In this document: positions 32,758 through 39,839 of the stretch, in pieces
Numbering within the stretch: the stretch's first letter is position 1
Layout: every line of letters begins with the position of its first letter
Source: Candidatus Falkowbacteria bacterium RIFCSPLOWO2_12_FULL_45_13
Lineage (GTDB): Bacteria > Patescibacteriota > Patescibacteriia > Patescibacteriales > GWC2-42-12
Reading direction: 5' to 3'
Assembly: GCA_001778055.1 (NCBI GenBank)
Contig: MFFY01000061.1
Span: forward strand, 1 to 64,000
Length of the DNA stretch: 64,000 nucleotides
Notes under the pieces: generated by a model
What the model was told of the DNA's origin: nothing
Databases searched by the model: none
Seen by the model: only the letters and a program-made list of their open reading frames with translations
Made by a program: the position numbers and the translations under genes

Positions 32758-33666
32758 CTATCTTATCGGCTTTACTTTCCCCGCCTCCACCTCAACCACA
32801 CCGCCCGTCTCGCCGTTGCCAGCTTCAAAGAAAACGCTGACAGTCTGCTTTAAGATATGCTGGGCCACTACCCGGCCCTGCCGGCCTTCAAATTTTACTT
32901 CGCTGTCCAGGGGCGGTAATTTCTCGGCCAGCTTTTTATAGCCCGCCTCTTCAAAAGACAAACAGCACATCAGCCGGCCGCAAACGCCGGAGATTCTTTC
33001 CGAGCCGCGGTGCGCGCATTGCTGCAACTCGGCCATTTCCGAAGTTATGGAATTAAGCTCGCCCAAAAATCGCCCGCAGCATAGCGGCCGACCGCAATGG
33101 CCGAAATCGCCGCAGTGCCTGGCTTCATCGCGAATGCCGATTTGCTGCAATCTTATATTGCGGCCGAAATACTTAGTCAGTTCTTTAACCAGCTCCCTAA
33201 AATCTATCCTGGAATCGGCAATGAAAGGGAAGGTGATCCTTGAATCGTCAAACGAATAATGCACATCCACCAATTTCATGGGCAATTGATGTTTGGCGAT
33301 AACCATTTTACAATAATCAAAATCTTCTTTTGACTGCTGGGCGCTTGGCAATTTCTCCAAATCGGCCGTGGCCGCTTTACTTATAATTTTTTTTATTTCA
33401 CCCGGCGCCGGGCTGGCTGAAGGAGTTCGCTCCGCCTTTGTCCCGATCCCTGGAAAAAGAGCGTCTGCCGTGCCGGCCGGCATTTTGGCCGGCTTCAGCG
33501 AATCGGCACCCGCAACCGGCCAATCAGTAAAGCCCGTCACCTTGCCCAATTCCAAGCCCAGTTCAGTTTCAACGATCACCTGGTCGCCAACTTCCAAAAT
33601 TAAATCAGCCGGATCAAAATTATACTTCTTGTCCCAAGGGGCGAATTGTACCTGGGCTACCTTCAT
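32758..33666 (-). CDS. PSP1 C-terminal domain protein (RicT/YaaT-like)
   Basis: About 302 aa. MKVAQVQFAPWDKKYNFDP start, then DLILEVGDQVIVETELGLELGKV, the Cys-rich PSP1 core ARHCGDFGHCGRPLCCGRFLGE and CGRLMCCLSFEEAGYKKL. In Bacillus, RicT with partners forms an Fe-S complex that tunes RNase Y mRNA maturation; partners are not seen here. I start it at the ATG at 33666 because codons upstream are read from the family A palindrome. A Pro/Ala-rich linker (ERTPSASPAPGE) separates the two halves. Confidence 0.9.
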   Translation of the reverse strand: MKVAQVQFAPWDKKYNFDPADLILEVGDQVIVETELGLELGKVTGFTDWPVAGADSLKPAKMPAGTADALFPGIGTKAERTPSASPAPGEIKKIISKAATADLEKLPSAQQSKEDFDYCKMVIAKHQLPMKLVDVHYSFDDSRITFPFIADSRIDFRELVKELTKYFGRNIRLQQIGIRDEARHCGDFGHCGRPLCCGRFLGELNSITSEMAELQQCAHRGSERISGVCGRLMCCLSFEEAGYKKLAEKLPPLDSEVKFEGRQGRVVAQHILKQTVSVFFEAGNGETGGVVEVEAGKVKPIR

Positions 33667-33678
33667 AGAATAGCAATT

Positions 33679-33837
33679 GTCATTGCGATGATGCAGCTCC
33701 AGTTTCTTAAACTGGGGCTGGAGACGAAGCAATCTCACGAACATCTAAGCACAAAGTACTAGGCAAAAGGAATTTTTAGTACAAGCAAGATATGCGTGAG
33801 ATTGCTTCCCCCGGCTTAAGGCCGGGGTCGCAATGAC
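33679..33837. repeat. MITE/REP-like palindrome, family A copy 3
   Basis: Arms GTCATTGCGA/TCGCAATGAC, inner GAAGCAATCTCACG/GTGAGATTGCTTC as in the other copies. The rest of the core differs, and it carries the CTCCAGTTTC/AAACTGGGGCTGGAG palindrome also seen upstream of rpsB. A composite copy, between tsf and the PSP1 gene. Confidence 0.8.
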
Positions 33838-33855
33838 AATCAAAAATTTAAAAAT

Positions 33856-34707
33856 TTACAAACTGTACCTAACAAACTTTTCTGCTTTCACCCCGCCCAA
33901 AATATCTTCAACGCTCTTCTTGTCGTCCTTAATATACTCCTGTTTAACCAAGCAAACTTCTTCGTAAAATTTATTCAACTTACCGGCGATAATTTTATCG
34001 ATCATATTTTCCGGCTTGCCTTCTTTCAGGAGTTGCGCCCGATAAATTTCTTTTTCTTTGGCGATTTCCCCCGGGCTGACATCTTCGGGTTTGATATATT
34101 TTGGATTGGCGGCCGCGATTTGCATGGCCACATTATAGGCTAAACTGCTTTGTCCGGCTTTATCCAGGGCGGCTAAAACGCCGATTCTTCCGCCGGCATG
34201 CGTATAACAGGCCACCGTTCCGGCGGACGACAGAATGTCGTACTTTTTAATCTCAAGTTTTTCACCGATGGTCCCGCTTAAAGCAGCCAACCTCTCTCCA
34301 ACAGTTTCTTCTCTATTTAACGGAGTGTTACCAGACAAGCTAACCATATAATCACTTAACTTTATCCGGAGCAATTCTTTTTGGCTTTTTGGCTTTTTTG
34401 TTTCTATAATTTTCAAGACTAAATCAGCGAACCCTTTAAATTGTTCGTTCCGCGCCACAAAATCAGTTTCCGAATTCATCTCTAAAATGTAGCCTTCATT
34501 CCCCGCTTTATTTGTATCAACCAGAATCACGCCTTCGCCGGCCTCGCGATCGCTTCTTTTGGCCGCTTTGGCAATGCCCTTTTTTCTTAAAATTTCAATG
34601 GCTTTTTCAATTTCGCCGCCGGCTTCGTCCAGGGCAATTTTACAATCAGCCATGCCTGCCCCGCTCTTTTCTCTCAGCAATTTTAATAATCGAGATTTAT
34701 TTTCCAT
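33856..34707 (-). CDS. tsf: Translation elongation factor Ts
   Basis: Guanine-nucleotide exchange factor for EF-Tu. N-terminal UBA-like domain LKLLREKSGAGMADCKIALDEAGGEIEKAIEILRKKGIAKAAKRSDREAGEG, the TDFVARNEQF motif that contacts EF-Tu, and dimerisation repeats. 283 aa, normal. Downstream of rpsB in the usual rpsB-tsf order, but 266 nt apart with a palindromic repeat between them. Confidence 0.97.
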   Translation of the reverse strand: MENKSRLLKLLREKSGAGMADCKIALDEAGGEIEKAIEILRKKGIAKAAKRSDREAGEGVILVDTNKAGNEGYILEMNSETDFVARNEQFKGFADLVLKIIETKKPKSQKELLRIKLSDYMVSLSGNTPLNREETVGERLAALSGTIGEKLEIKKYDILSSAGTVACYTHAGGRIGVLAALDKAGQSSLAYNVAMQIAAANPKYIKPEDVSPGEIAKEKEIYRAQLLKEGKPENMIDKIIAGKLNKFYEEVCLVKQEYIKDDKKSVEDILGGVKAEKFVRYSL

Positions 34708-34973
34708 ATGTTTATAAATTTAATTATTATTTTAAAAGTAAAAGAAAAGTTGCGGGGACTGCCCCGGTTCTTTCTCGCAATATTTTTAATTTCTCCATAA
34801 AATTCTACAATTAAATAAATTTTTAGGACTTACGCGGTTGACTGAACGAAGGTTTTTCAAACGCATAAGTTCTAATTTTTATAAATTTCGGAAGTTTGCT
34901 CCCCCGAGTCAAACGCGAAATTGCGAAGTTTATAGGAATTGATGGAAGTTTACTATTTTATTCATCAAACAAT
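34708..34973. repeat. rpsB-tsf intergenic region with AGGACTTACGCG palindrome (copy 2)
   Basis: The palindrome at 34824-34874 has arms AGGACTTACGCGGTTGA and TCAAACGCATAAGTTCT around a GAACGAAGGTTTT loop, closely like 16358-16403. The rest of this 266-nt gap is AT-rich, with no gene that I can support. Confidence 0.7.
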
Positions 34974-35678
34974 TTATTTGTCTTCTTTCTTTTGTCCCTC
35001 GGCTTTGCCTTCCAAAATCGCCTCTTTGATCAAGTCCATCACCAGTTTAATGCCCTTGGTCGCGTCATCGTTGGCCGGGATTACGAATTTCACCCCCTCC
35101 GGGTTAACGTTGGTGTCGCAGACCGCCACCACCGGAATTTTTTTCTGAATGGCTTCGGTAAAAGCGGTTTTTTCCTTTTTTATGTCCCAAATAAAAATTA
35201 CATCCGGCGCCTTGATTAAGCTAACCAGGCCGCCAACGTTGGTTTCCAGTTTGGCGATTAAGCGATCAAAATCCAGCCTTTCTTTTTTAGTGTATTTATC
35301 CAATTTCCCGCTCTGTCTTTTTTCCACCAAGTCTTTAAATTTTCTGACCAGATTTCTGATCACGGCGAAGTTGGTTAACAGCCCGCCCAGCCATCTTTCC
35401 GACACATAAGGCATGCCTGCTTCCTCGGCGATTTTTTTCAGCGTGTTTTTGACTTGCATCTTTGTTCCCACCAATAAAATCGCCTTGCCTTCTTGGGCTT
35501 GTTTTTTTAAATAATCTAAAGCGGCGCCCAGCAGATTTTGAGTTTTTCTAAGATCAATGATATGAATGCCCTTTCTTGAACCAAAAATAAAAGGCTCCAT
35601 TTTCGGATGCCATTTTGAAGTGCGATGCCCAAAATGCATTCCAGCTTTAAGCATCTCTTCGATTGAAGGTAAGGTCAT
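34974..35678 (-). CDS. rpsB: 30S ribosomal protein S2
   Basis: 234 aa. MLKAGMHFGHRTSKWHPKMEPFIF, IHIIDLRKTQNLL, GKAILLVGTKMQVKN, MPYVSERWLGGLLTNF, VVAVCDTNVNPEGVKFVIPANDDA and KLVMDLIKEAIL are the standard S2 landmarks. A good Shine-Dalgarno (AAAGGAA) precedes the ATG. The 5' leader contains two long hairpins from one repeat family. Confidence 0.97.
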   Translation of the reverse strand: MTLPSIEEMLKAGMHFGHRTSKWHPKMEPFIFGSRKGIHIIDLRKTQNLLGAALDYLKKQAQEGKAILLVGTKMQVKNTLKKIAEEAGMPYVSERWLGGLLTNFAVIRNLVRKFKDLVEKRQSGKLDKYTKKERLDFDRLIAKLETNVGGLVSLIKAPDVIFIWDIKKEKTAFTEAIQKKIPVVAVCDTNVNPEGVKFVIPANDDATKGIKLVMDLIKEAILEGKAEGQKKEDK

Positions 35679-36041
35679 AATTGTTTTCCTTTTCTCCAGC
35701 CCCAGTTTTTATGGATAAACGAAAAGCTTAAAACTAATCAACGACGACTCAAACTCAAAATATGGTCAATTTTTCCACGAAAACTGGAGCTGGGTTAGCC
35801 TCTACTCCGAATCGTCCAGACCCAGTTTCCGCGAATAATAATCGAGAACTGTCTGATCGGCAGTTTCCATATATTCAATAATAGCAAATTATTTTTGGAA
35901 ACTGGGGCTGGACAAGGAAATTTAATGGAGTATGAGAGATTAATTTAATAAAAATTTATTCCCACCTGCTGGCAAACAAATACCTTTAGCAGGTTATTTT
36001 AACCACAAAAATAGACTATAATATTATTTAGGGTTTGTCAA
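35679..36041 (-). promoter_or_regulatory. rpsB leader: promoter and two AAACTGGGGCTGGA hairpins
   Basis: On the minus strand a candidate promoter has -35 TTGACA (36041-36036) and -10 TATAGT (36020-36015, 15-nt spacer, a little short). The transcript would carry two inverted repeats of one family: GTCCAGACCCAGTTTCC/GGAAACTGGGGCTGGAC (35815-35831 with 35897-35913) and CCAGCCCCAGTTTT/AAAACTGGAGCTGG (35697-35710 with 35780-35793). The second ends directly at the rpsB Shine-Dalgarno. The rest is AT-rich, including a CCTGCT...AGCAGG hairpin at 35965-35993. Confidence 0.5.
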
Positions 36042-36157
36042 CCTCAAAAACGAAAATTCCTTAGCCGCTTTGTCTGACGACAGCACCTCAAATTTTCATC
36101 CTGTTAACAGGAGTTTAATTCTCCTAAAAGCCCATCTTGGTATTTTTCGTTACGGGA

Positions 36158-36199
36158 TTTAAAAAAGCCCGACAAACTCCGAATAATCGGCTGTCGAGC
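36158..36199 (-). terminator. Terminator after the 83-aa gene
   Basis: On the minus strand, imperfect stem GCTCGACAGCCGA/TCGGAGTTTGTCGGGC with loop TTAT, followed by six T. It lies 25 nt beyond the stop at 36224. Confidence 0.75.
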
Positions 36200-36223
36200 T
36201 TAGACGGAAAGGGAGGATTCCTC

Positions 36224-36475
36224 TTATTCTCCCTCTCCTTGCAGGTATTCGTAGGTGTACCCGACAATGGTACTCACTTTCCACCCGTGCCGGGGAGCAA
36301 AACGTTTCGGAATAGGTCTCCCGATGCGTACCGCGATTTGCCCAAAGAGCTGGTCAGCCTCCCCCTTTTTAAGCTCCGTGCTGTCATTGACATTTGTAAT
36401 GAGCCACCCTCTGGACTCTGCCACCATGCTCTGCACGAGCATCCGAATACGTCCTTTCGTAATGGCGTTATTCAT
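36224..36475 (-). CDS. Small hypothetical protein
   Basis: 83 aa, soluble, no family recognised: NNAITKGRIRMLVQSMVAESRGWLITNV with an N-terminal helix, then GEADQLFGQIAVRIGRPIPK and GWKVSTIVGYTYEYL. Strong Shine-Dalgarno (AAAGGAAAG) 4-5 nt before the ATG, a good promoter upstream and a terminator downstream, so it is a self-contained transcription unit. Codon use is less AT-biased than neighbouring genes, and it borders the structured RNA block, both hinting at an accessory locus. Confidence 0.65.
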   Translation of the reverse strand: MNNAITKGRIRMLVQSMVAESRGWLITNVNDSTELKKGEADQLFGQIAVRIGRPIPKRFAPRHGWKVSTIVGYTYEYLQGEGE

Positions 36476-36528
36476 TTCTTTCCTTTCTCGTTTGTTCTTC
36501 GCGCCATTGCGGAGAAACCTTGATTTAA

Positions 36529-36557
36529 ATGATATGTTTTATTCGTCTTTTTGTCAA
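36529..36557 (-). promoter_or_regulatory. Promoter of the 83-aa gene
   Basis: Minus strand: -35 TTGACA (36557-36552), 17-nt spacer, -10 TATCAT (36534-36529). The 14-bp unit TTGACAAAAAGA(C/T)G is repeated in tandem upstream (a second TTGACA at 36571-36566), giving two -35 boxes in phase. Confidence 0.65.
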
Positions 36558-36651
36558 CATCTTTTTGTCAACTCTTGCCAAAAATAATTTTATATGTTAA
36601 GGTAAAATCTGACAAATAAAACAAGGCTTGTGAATTTCATCAAGGAAAATT

Positions 36652-36767
36652 CGCTTACCGGGCGGTACTGGCGCGAAGCCATGTCATTAAAAGACTATAC
36701 CTCGTTCAAATTATTTTAAGGGAGGTAGACATGCTCCCCATGCTTTCCGGTAAGCGTCGATCTTTTT
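36652..36767 (+). ncRNA. Structured RNA domain 1 (long nested hairpin)
   Basis: Closed by a perfect 10-bp stem CGCTTACCGG (36652-36661) / CCGGTAAGCG (36747-36756). Inside, CATGTC/GACATG and TACCTC/GAGGTA stack to extend the helix, with an asymmetric internal loop. A TCTTTTT run follows. No credible reading frame. I do not recognise it as SRP, 6S, tmRNA or RNase P RNA. Strand is inferred from the T run and from the tRNA-like domain that follows. Confidence 0.5.
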
Positions 36768-36777
36768 AAGCTTGGGT

Positions 36778-36898
36778 CTGGTTTTGGCGGAACGGTAGAC
36801 GCACGGACATAGTCCGGTATGCCACAAGTTGGATTTAACGACATGTCAAGCCCGCATAGCTTGTGCCATTGTGGGTTCAACTCCCATAAGCTAGACCA
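36778..36898 (+). ncRNA. tRNA-like domain without a normal anticodon loop
   Basis: In canonical register: acceptor CTGGTTT/AAGCTAG with a G3:U70 wobble, U8 and G9, a D-arm GCG..CGC with AACGGTAGA like type II tRNAs, T-arm GTGGG/CCCAT with loop TTCAACT, discriminator A and encoded CCA. The anticodon-position hairpin is CGGAC-ATA-GTCCG, a 3-nt loop, so no readable anticodon. The variable region is about 54 nt and can close as CACAAG/CTTGTG (36823-36828 with 36860-36865). Outside the acceptor, TTGG and CCAA can extend the helix past the CCA. Could be a degenerate tRNA, a tmRNA-like remnant or part of a larger structured RNA. Confidence 0.5.
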
Positions 36899-36902
36899 AT
36901 TT

Positions 36903-37046
36903 GGGCCAACGGATGACTTTCGAATTTACTGCTAGGGGGTAGCGACCATCCCCGGACAAAACGCATAGTCAGATCCGATCTGACTCCCAAGGGTTCATAC
37001 CCCAAGGGATATGCGCGGGTAAATCCGATTGTCTATCCGCTGGCCC
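36903..37046 (+). ncRNA. Structured RNA domain 3 (multi-branched)
   Basis: Closing stem GGGCCAaCGGAT (36903-36914) / ATCCGcTGGCCC (37035-37046). Next helix ATTTAC/GTAAAT. Then a three-way junction on CGCATA/TATGCG holding hairpins GTCAGA-TCCGA-TCTGAC and TCCC..GGG-TTCATA-CCC..GGGA. A further hairpin GCTA-GGGGG-TAGC could pair its loop with the CCCC 10 nt later, a pseudoknot. No reading frame. Family unknown to me. Confidence 0.5.
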
Positions 37047-37053
37047 CTAATTT

Positions 37054-37138
37054 GTGAGCATTGATTGCCGATCCTCCCGTCCACGCCCTGACAAAGTGGC
37101 CGACAGAAAAGGACATGGCAGGCTGACTCAATGCTCAC
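37054..37138 (+). ncRNA. Structured RNA domain 4
   Basis: Perfect 11-bp stem GTGAGCATTGA (37054-37064) / TCAATGCTCAC (37128-37138) enclosing TGCC/GGCA, GTCC/GGAC and CCAC/GTGG pairings. It ends about 138 nt before the rpmE start, so it could belong to the same transcript as rpmE or be the 3' domain of a larger RNA with domains 1-3. Confidence 0.45.
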
Positions 37139-37275
37139 TTCCTTAATTAAGCTCACAAGCCGTAAAAAAAATTCACCAAAAATTATTTCGCAGTTTCGCG
37201 TATTTAATCGTTACATTATTCGCATATTCACGGCATTCGCTGTATTCGCTTTAAATTCGTTATTTATTCGTATTT

Positions 37276-37566
37276 ATGAAAAAAGATATTCATCCAAAAT
37301 ATTACCCCCAGGCTAAAGTAACCTGCGCCTGCGGCAACGCTTTTATTACCGGCTCAACCCTGCCGGAACTTAAAGTGGAAATCTGTTCCGCTTGCCATCC
37401 TTTTTATACCGGCAAACAAAAACTGATCGACAGCGCCCGCAGGGTAGAAAAATTTCAGGCCAAAGTTGAAGCCAAAAACAAAAATCTGGCCGTGCATAAG
37501 AATAAAAAGGCTAAACGGGTGGCCAAAACCAAAGCCAAGGCGGCCAAAAAAACCGAAAAAAAGTAA
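37276..37566 (+). CDS. rpmE: 50S ribosomal protein L31
   Basis: 96 aa. MKKDIHPKYYP start, zinc-binding Cys set CACG...C-SAC (VTCACGNAFITGS, VEICSACHPFYTGKQK), so the Cys-containing (C+) form. A Lys/Ala-rich tail after residue 66 (KNKKAKRVAKTKAKAAKK) is an extension beyond the usual about 70 aa. No Shine-Dalgarno: the region before the ATG is AT-rich ATTCG-type repeat. Confidence 0.95.
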   Translation: MKKDIHPKYYPQAKVTCACGNAFITGSTLPELKVEICSACHPFYTGKQKLIDSARRVEKFQAKVEAKNKNLAVHKNKKAKRVAKTKAKAAKKTEKK

Positions 37567-37573
37567 CCATCTT

Positions 37574-37636
37574 AAACGGTTATTCTTTTGATTATGCTAT
37601 AATATGATTATGGCGTAATTAAGAGAATAACCGTTT
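37574..37636 (+). promoter_or_regulatory. 13-bp inverted repeat with promoter-like loop between rpmE and prfA
   Basis: Perfect arms AAACGGTTATTCT (37574-37586) and AGAATAACCGTTT (37624-37636), then TTATTAT. The 37-nt loop has TTGATT and TATAAT-like words (TTGATTATGCTATAATATG), close-spaced for a full promoter. It may end rpmE transcription and start prfA transcription at the same place. Confidence 0.5.
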
Positions 37637-37670
37637 TATTATAACGTAAAATTTCAATTTTAATTTTTTT

Positions 37671-38705
37671 ATGTACGAAGATATTAAAAAAAAATTCAGC
37701 GACTTAGAAACCGAGCTTCAAAATCCAGCCGTCATTTCCGACCCCAAAAAGCTGAAAACAATTTCAAAGCAGCATAGCGAACTCAAGTCTGCCATTGAGC
37801 TGATTTTAGAGTTAGAAAAGAACCAGACTCAACTGGAGCAAAATGAGGCGCTGGTGGAGAATGAATCCGACCGGGAATTGGTAAAAATCGCCAAAGACGA
37901 ACTCCCGGAGTTAAAACGGCAAATCGATGAAGTAAAAAACAAGATAGAAGCTGAATTGCATCCGGCCGATCCCAATGATAAAAAAAATGTCATCATGGAA
38001 ATCAGGGCGGGCGCGGGCGGCGACGAATCGTCTCTATTTACCGCCGAGCTGTTCCGTCTTTACGCGCGCTACGCCGAAAGGCGCGGCGCCAAAGTGGAAA
38101 TTCTAAACTCCAACCGCATCGGCATTGGCGGTTATAAAGAAATTATCTTCTCGGTGAGCGGAAAAAACGTTTACGGCGATTTAAAATACGAAGCGGGAAC
38201 TCATCGGGTGCAGAGAGTGCCGGAAACCGAAAAAACCGGGCGCGTGCATACCAGCACCGTGACCGTGGCGGTCATGCCCGAAGCCGAAGAGATCGATCTG
38301 GCGATAAAGCCTCAAGACATAAAAGTTGACGCTTACTGCTCTTCCGGGCCGGGCGGCCAAAGCGTCAATACCACTTACTCGGCCATCAGGATAACCCATC
38401 TGCCGACCGGCCTGGTGGTAACCTGCCAAAACGAAAAATCCCAGCACCAAAACAAAGAACAGGCCATGCAAATCCTGCGTTCCCGGCTTTTGGCCAGGCT
38501 GGAAGACGAAAAACGCGCCAAAGAATCGGCCGAAAGAAAACAGCAAATCGGCTCCGGCGACAGAAGCGAAAAAATCCGGACTTATAATTTCTCCCAAGAC
38601 CGAGTAACCGACCACCGCATTAAACGGAATTGGCATGGCATCTCAAGAATTATGGATGGCGATATCGGGGAAATAATCGCGGCGCTTAAAAATACGACGA
38701 AATAA
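37671..38705 (+). CDS. prfA: Peptide chain release factor 1
   Basis: Reads UAA and UAG and triggers peptide release. N-terminal coiled coil, PxT-type anticodon region (GRVHTSTVTVAVMPE), and the catalytic GGQ in CSSGPGGQSVNTTYSAIRITH, then SQHQNKEQAMQILRSRL. 344 aa. The gene ends 4 nt before the prmC start, and PrmC methylates the Gln of this GGQ, so the pair forms a functional operon. Confidence 0.97.
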   Translation: MYEDIKKKFSDLETELQNPAVISDPKKLKTISKQHSELKSAIELILELEKNQTQLEQNEALVENESDRELVKIAKDELPELKRQIDEVKNKIEAELHPADPNDKKNVIMEIRAGAGGDESSLFTAELFRLYARYAERRGAKVEILNSNRIGIGGYKEIIFSVSGKNVYGDLKYEAGTHRVQRVPETEKTGRVHTSTVTVAVMPEAEEIDLAIKPQDIKVDAYCSSGPGGQSVNTTYSAIRITHLPTGLVVTCQNEKSQHQNKEQAMQILRSRLLARLEDEKRAKESAERKQQIGSGDRSEKIRTYNFSQDRVTDHRIKRNWHGISRIMDGDIGEIIAALKNTTK

Positions 38706-38709
38706 GCTT

Positions 38710-39762
38710 ATGACCATCAGCCAGACTCTTAAATTTGCCACGGACAAATTAAGCGCCAAGAAAATAAAACTTCCGCTCCTTGAGGCGGAAATCTTATTAT
38801 CCAGCATTTTAAAAAAACCGCGCGAGTTCCTTTTGACGCACCCCGAATATAATCTGACAGCCGAGCAAGTTTCCCGGTCTAAGTTTCAAATTTCCTGCCG
38901 TCTTAAAGGCGCGCCCATAGCCTATCTGACCGGCCATAAGGAATTCTACGGGCTGAATTTTAAGGTCAATAAAAACGTCTTAATCCCCCGCCCGGAAACG
39001 GAATTAATGGTTAATGAAGCGCTCAAACTAATAATGCGCGACCCGCTACCCATGACACTCCTTGACATAGGCACTGGCTCGGGGTGCATTATTATTAGTT
39101 TAGTTAAAAATATAATTTCCAAATTTCCTTCGCCAGCCGACGTATCAAATTTTGAATTTTTAGCCACAGACATCTCAAAATCAACTTTATCCATCGCCAA
39201 ACAAAATGCCAAACTACATGGTCTCAACAAAATAAAATTCATCCACGCTGATCTATTAAGTCCGTCGGTTAAATCGAAAATCGAAAATCTTCGCCAGAGG
39301 CGCCCTGCCCGCCGGCAGGCAGGGATCTCCGCCCAAGGCGGACCAGCCTCTGGCTGGCGCGACAAACTCTGGCGGAGAAAATCGAAAATCTTTTTGGCTA
39401 ATCTGCCCTACGGCTGGAAAGCCTGGAAAAATAATTGCTCCCTGGACACGATTGGCCTGAAATTTGAGCCCGAGCAGGCGCTTTTTACCGGCGAAAACGG
39501 CTTGGAGCTCTATAAAAAATTGTTTAGACAAATAAAAAATTTAGCCATCCAACCTGCCGCCTGTCATATATTATGCGAATTTGACCCGCGGCAAACCGCG
39601 AAGATCAAACAGCTCATCAAACAAGAACTGCCTTGGGCCGAATGCCAAATAAAAAAAGACCTGGCCGGCCTTAATCGCTTGGCAATTGTAAGATACTGCC
39701 GCCGAATGCCGCATTCGGCGGCAGTCCCATCACCACTTCCGCTTAACAATCACAACCAATAA
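38710..39762 (+). CDS. prmC: Release factor glutamine methyltransferase PrmC (HemK)
   Basis: SAM-dependent N5-methylation of the RF1/RF2 GGQ glutamine. N-terminal helical domain (PLLEAEILLSSILKKPREFLLTHPE), YLTGHKEFYGLNFKVNKNVLIPRPETE, SAM motif LLDIGTGSGCIII and active-site NLPY (LANLPYGWKAW; NPPY in most bacteria). 350 aa, long because 36 codons (residues about 192-227) were inserted in frame by a palindromic repeat flanked by a 12-bp direct repeat, and about 20 residues at the C-terminus (RRMPHSAAVPSPLPL) come from a second palindrome. Confidence 0.94.
   Translation: MTISQTLKFATDKLSAKKIKLPLLEAEILLSSILKKPREFLLTHPEYNLTAEQVSRSKFQISCRLKGAPIAYLTGHKEFYGLNFKVNKNVLIPRPETELMVNEALKLIMRDPLPMTLLDIGTGSGCIIISLVKNIISKFPSPADVSNFEFLATDISKSTLSIAKQNAKLHGLNKIKFIHADLLSPSVKSKIENLRQRRPARRQAGISAQGGPASGWRDKLWRRKSKIFLANLPYGWKAWKNNCSLDTIGLKFEPEQALFTGENGLELYKKLFRQIKNLAIQPAACHILCEFDPRQTAKIKQLIKQELPWAECQIKKDLAGLNRLAIVRYCRRMPHSAAVPSPLPLNNHNQ
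39271..39390. repeat. Palindromic element inserted in prmC with 12-bp direct repeats
   Basis: AAATCGAAAATC occurs at 39271-39282 and again at 39379-39390, exactly 108 nt apart (36 codons). Between them are nested palindromes: CGCCAGAGGC, CCTGCCcgccGGCAGG, TCCGCCCAAGGCGGA, and GCCTCTGGCTGGCGC. Removing one unit restores KSKIFLANLPYG, the expected family sequence. Confidence 0.85.
39696..39724. repeat. Palindrome at the 3' end of prmC
   Basis: CTGCCGCCGAATGC, one central base, then the complement GCATTCGGCGGCAG. It replaces the expected C-terminal end (after LNRLAIVRY) and extends the protein to a later stop. Confidence 0.75.
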
Positions 39763-39797
39763 TAAAACAGCCTCAACTATTATAAGGCTGTTTTATT
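39761..39797. terminator. Bidirectional terminator between prmC and rplY
   Basis: AATAAAACAGCCT / AGGCTGTTTTATT hairpin, T-rich on the right and A-rich on the left, placed at the convergent ends of prmC (plus) and rplY (minus). It begins inside the last codons of prmC. Confidence 0.85.
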
Positions 39798-39839
39798 TAG
39801 CGGAGGTTATGCGCTCTGGCAAACGCTTCCGCGGCGGAA

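Noticed and set aside
36773..36900. Calling the tRNA-like unit tmRNA (ssrA)
   Set aside because: The 3' end resembles tmRNA (TTCAACTCCC, G3:U70, CCA), but between the acceptor strands there is only about 105 nt, with no room for the pseudoknots and no tag frame ending in a typical ALAA-type peptide. A permuted arrangement also fails, since the 5' acceptor strand lies upstream in normal register.
36903..37138. RNase P RNA, SRP RNA or 6S RNA
   Set aside because: The GAAAGTCC and ACAGAAA...CTTA core of RNase P and the GGAAGGRAGCA apex of SRP RNA are not present. ACAGAAAAGG at about 37103 is only a chance resemblance. 6S-like form cannot be judged without covariation.
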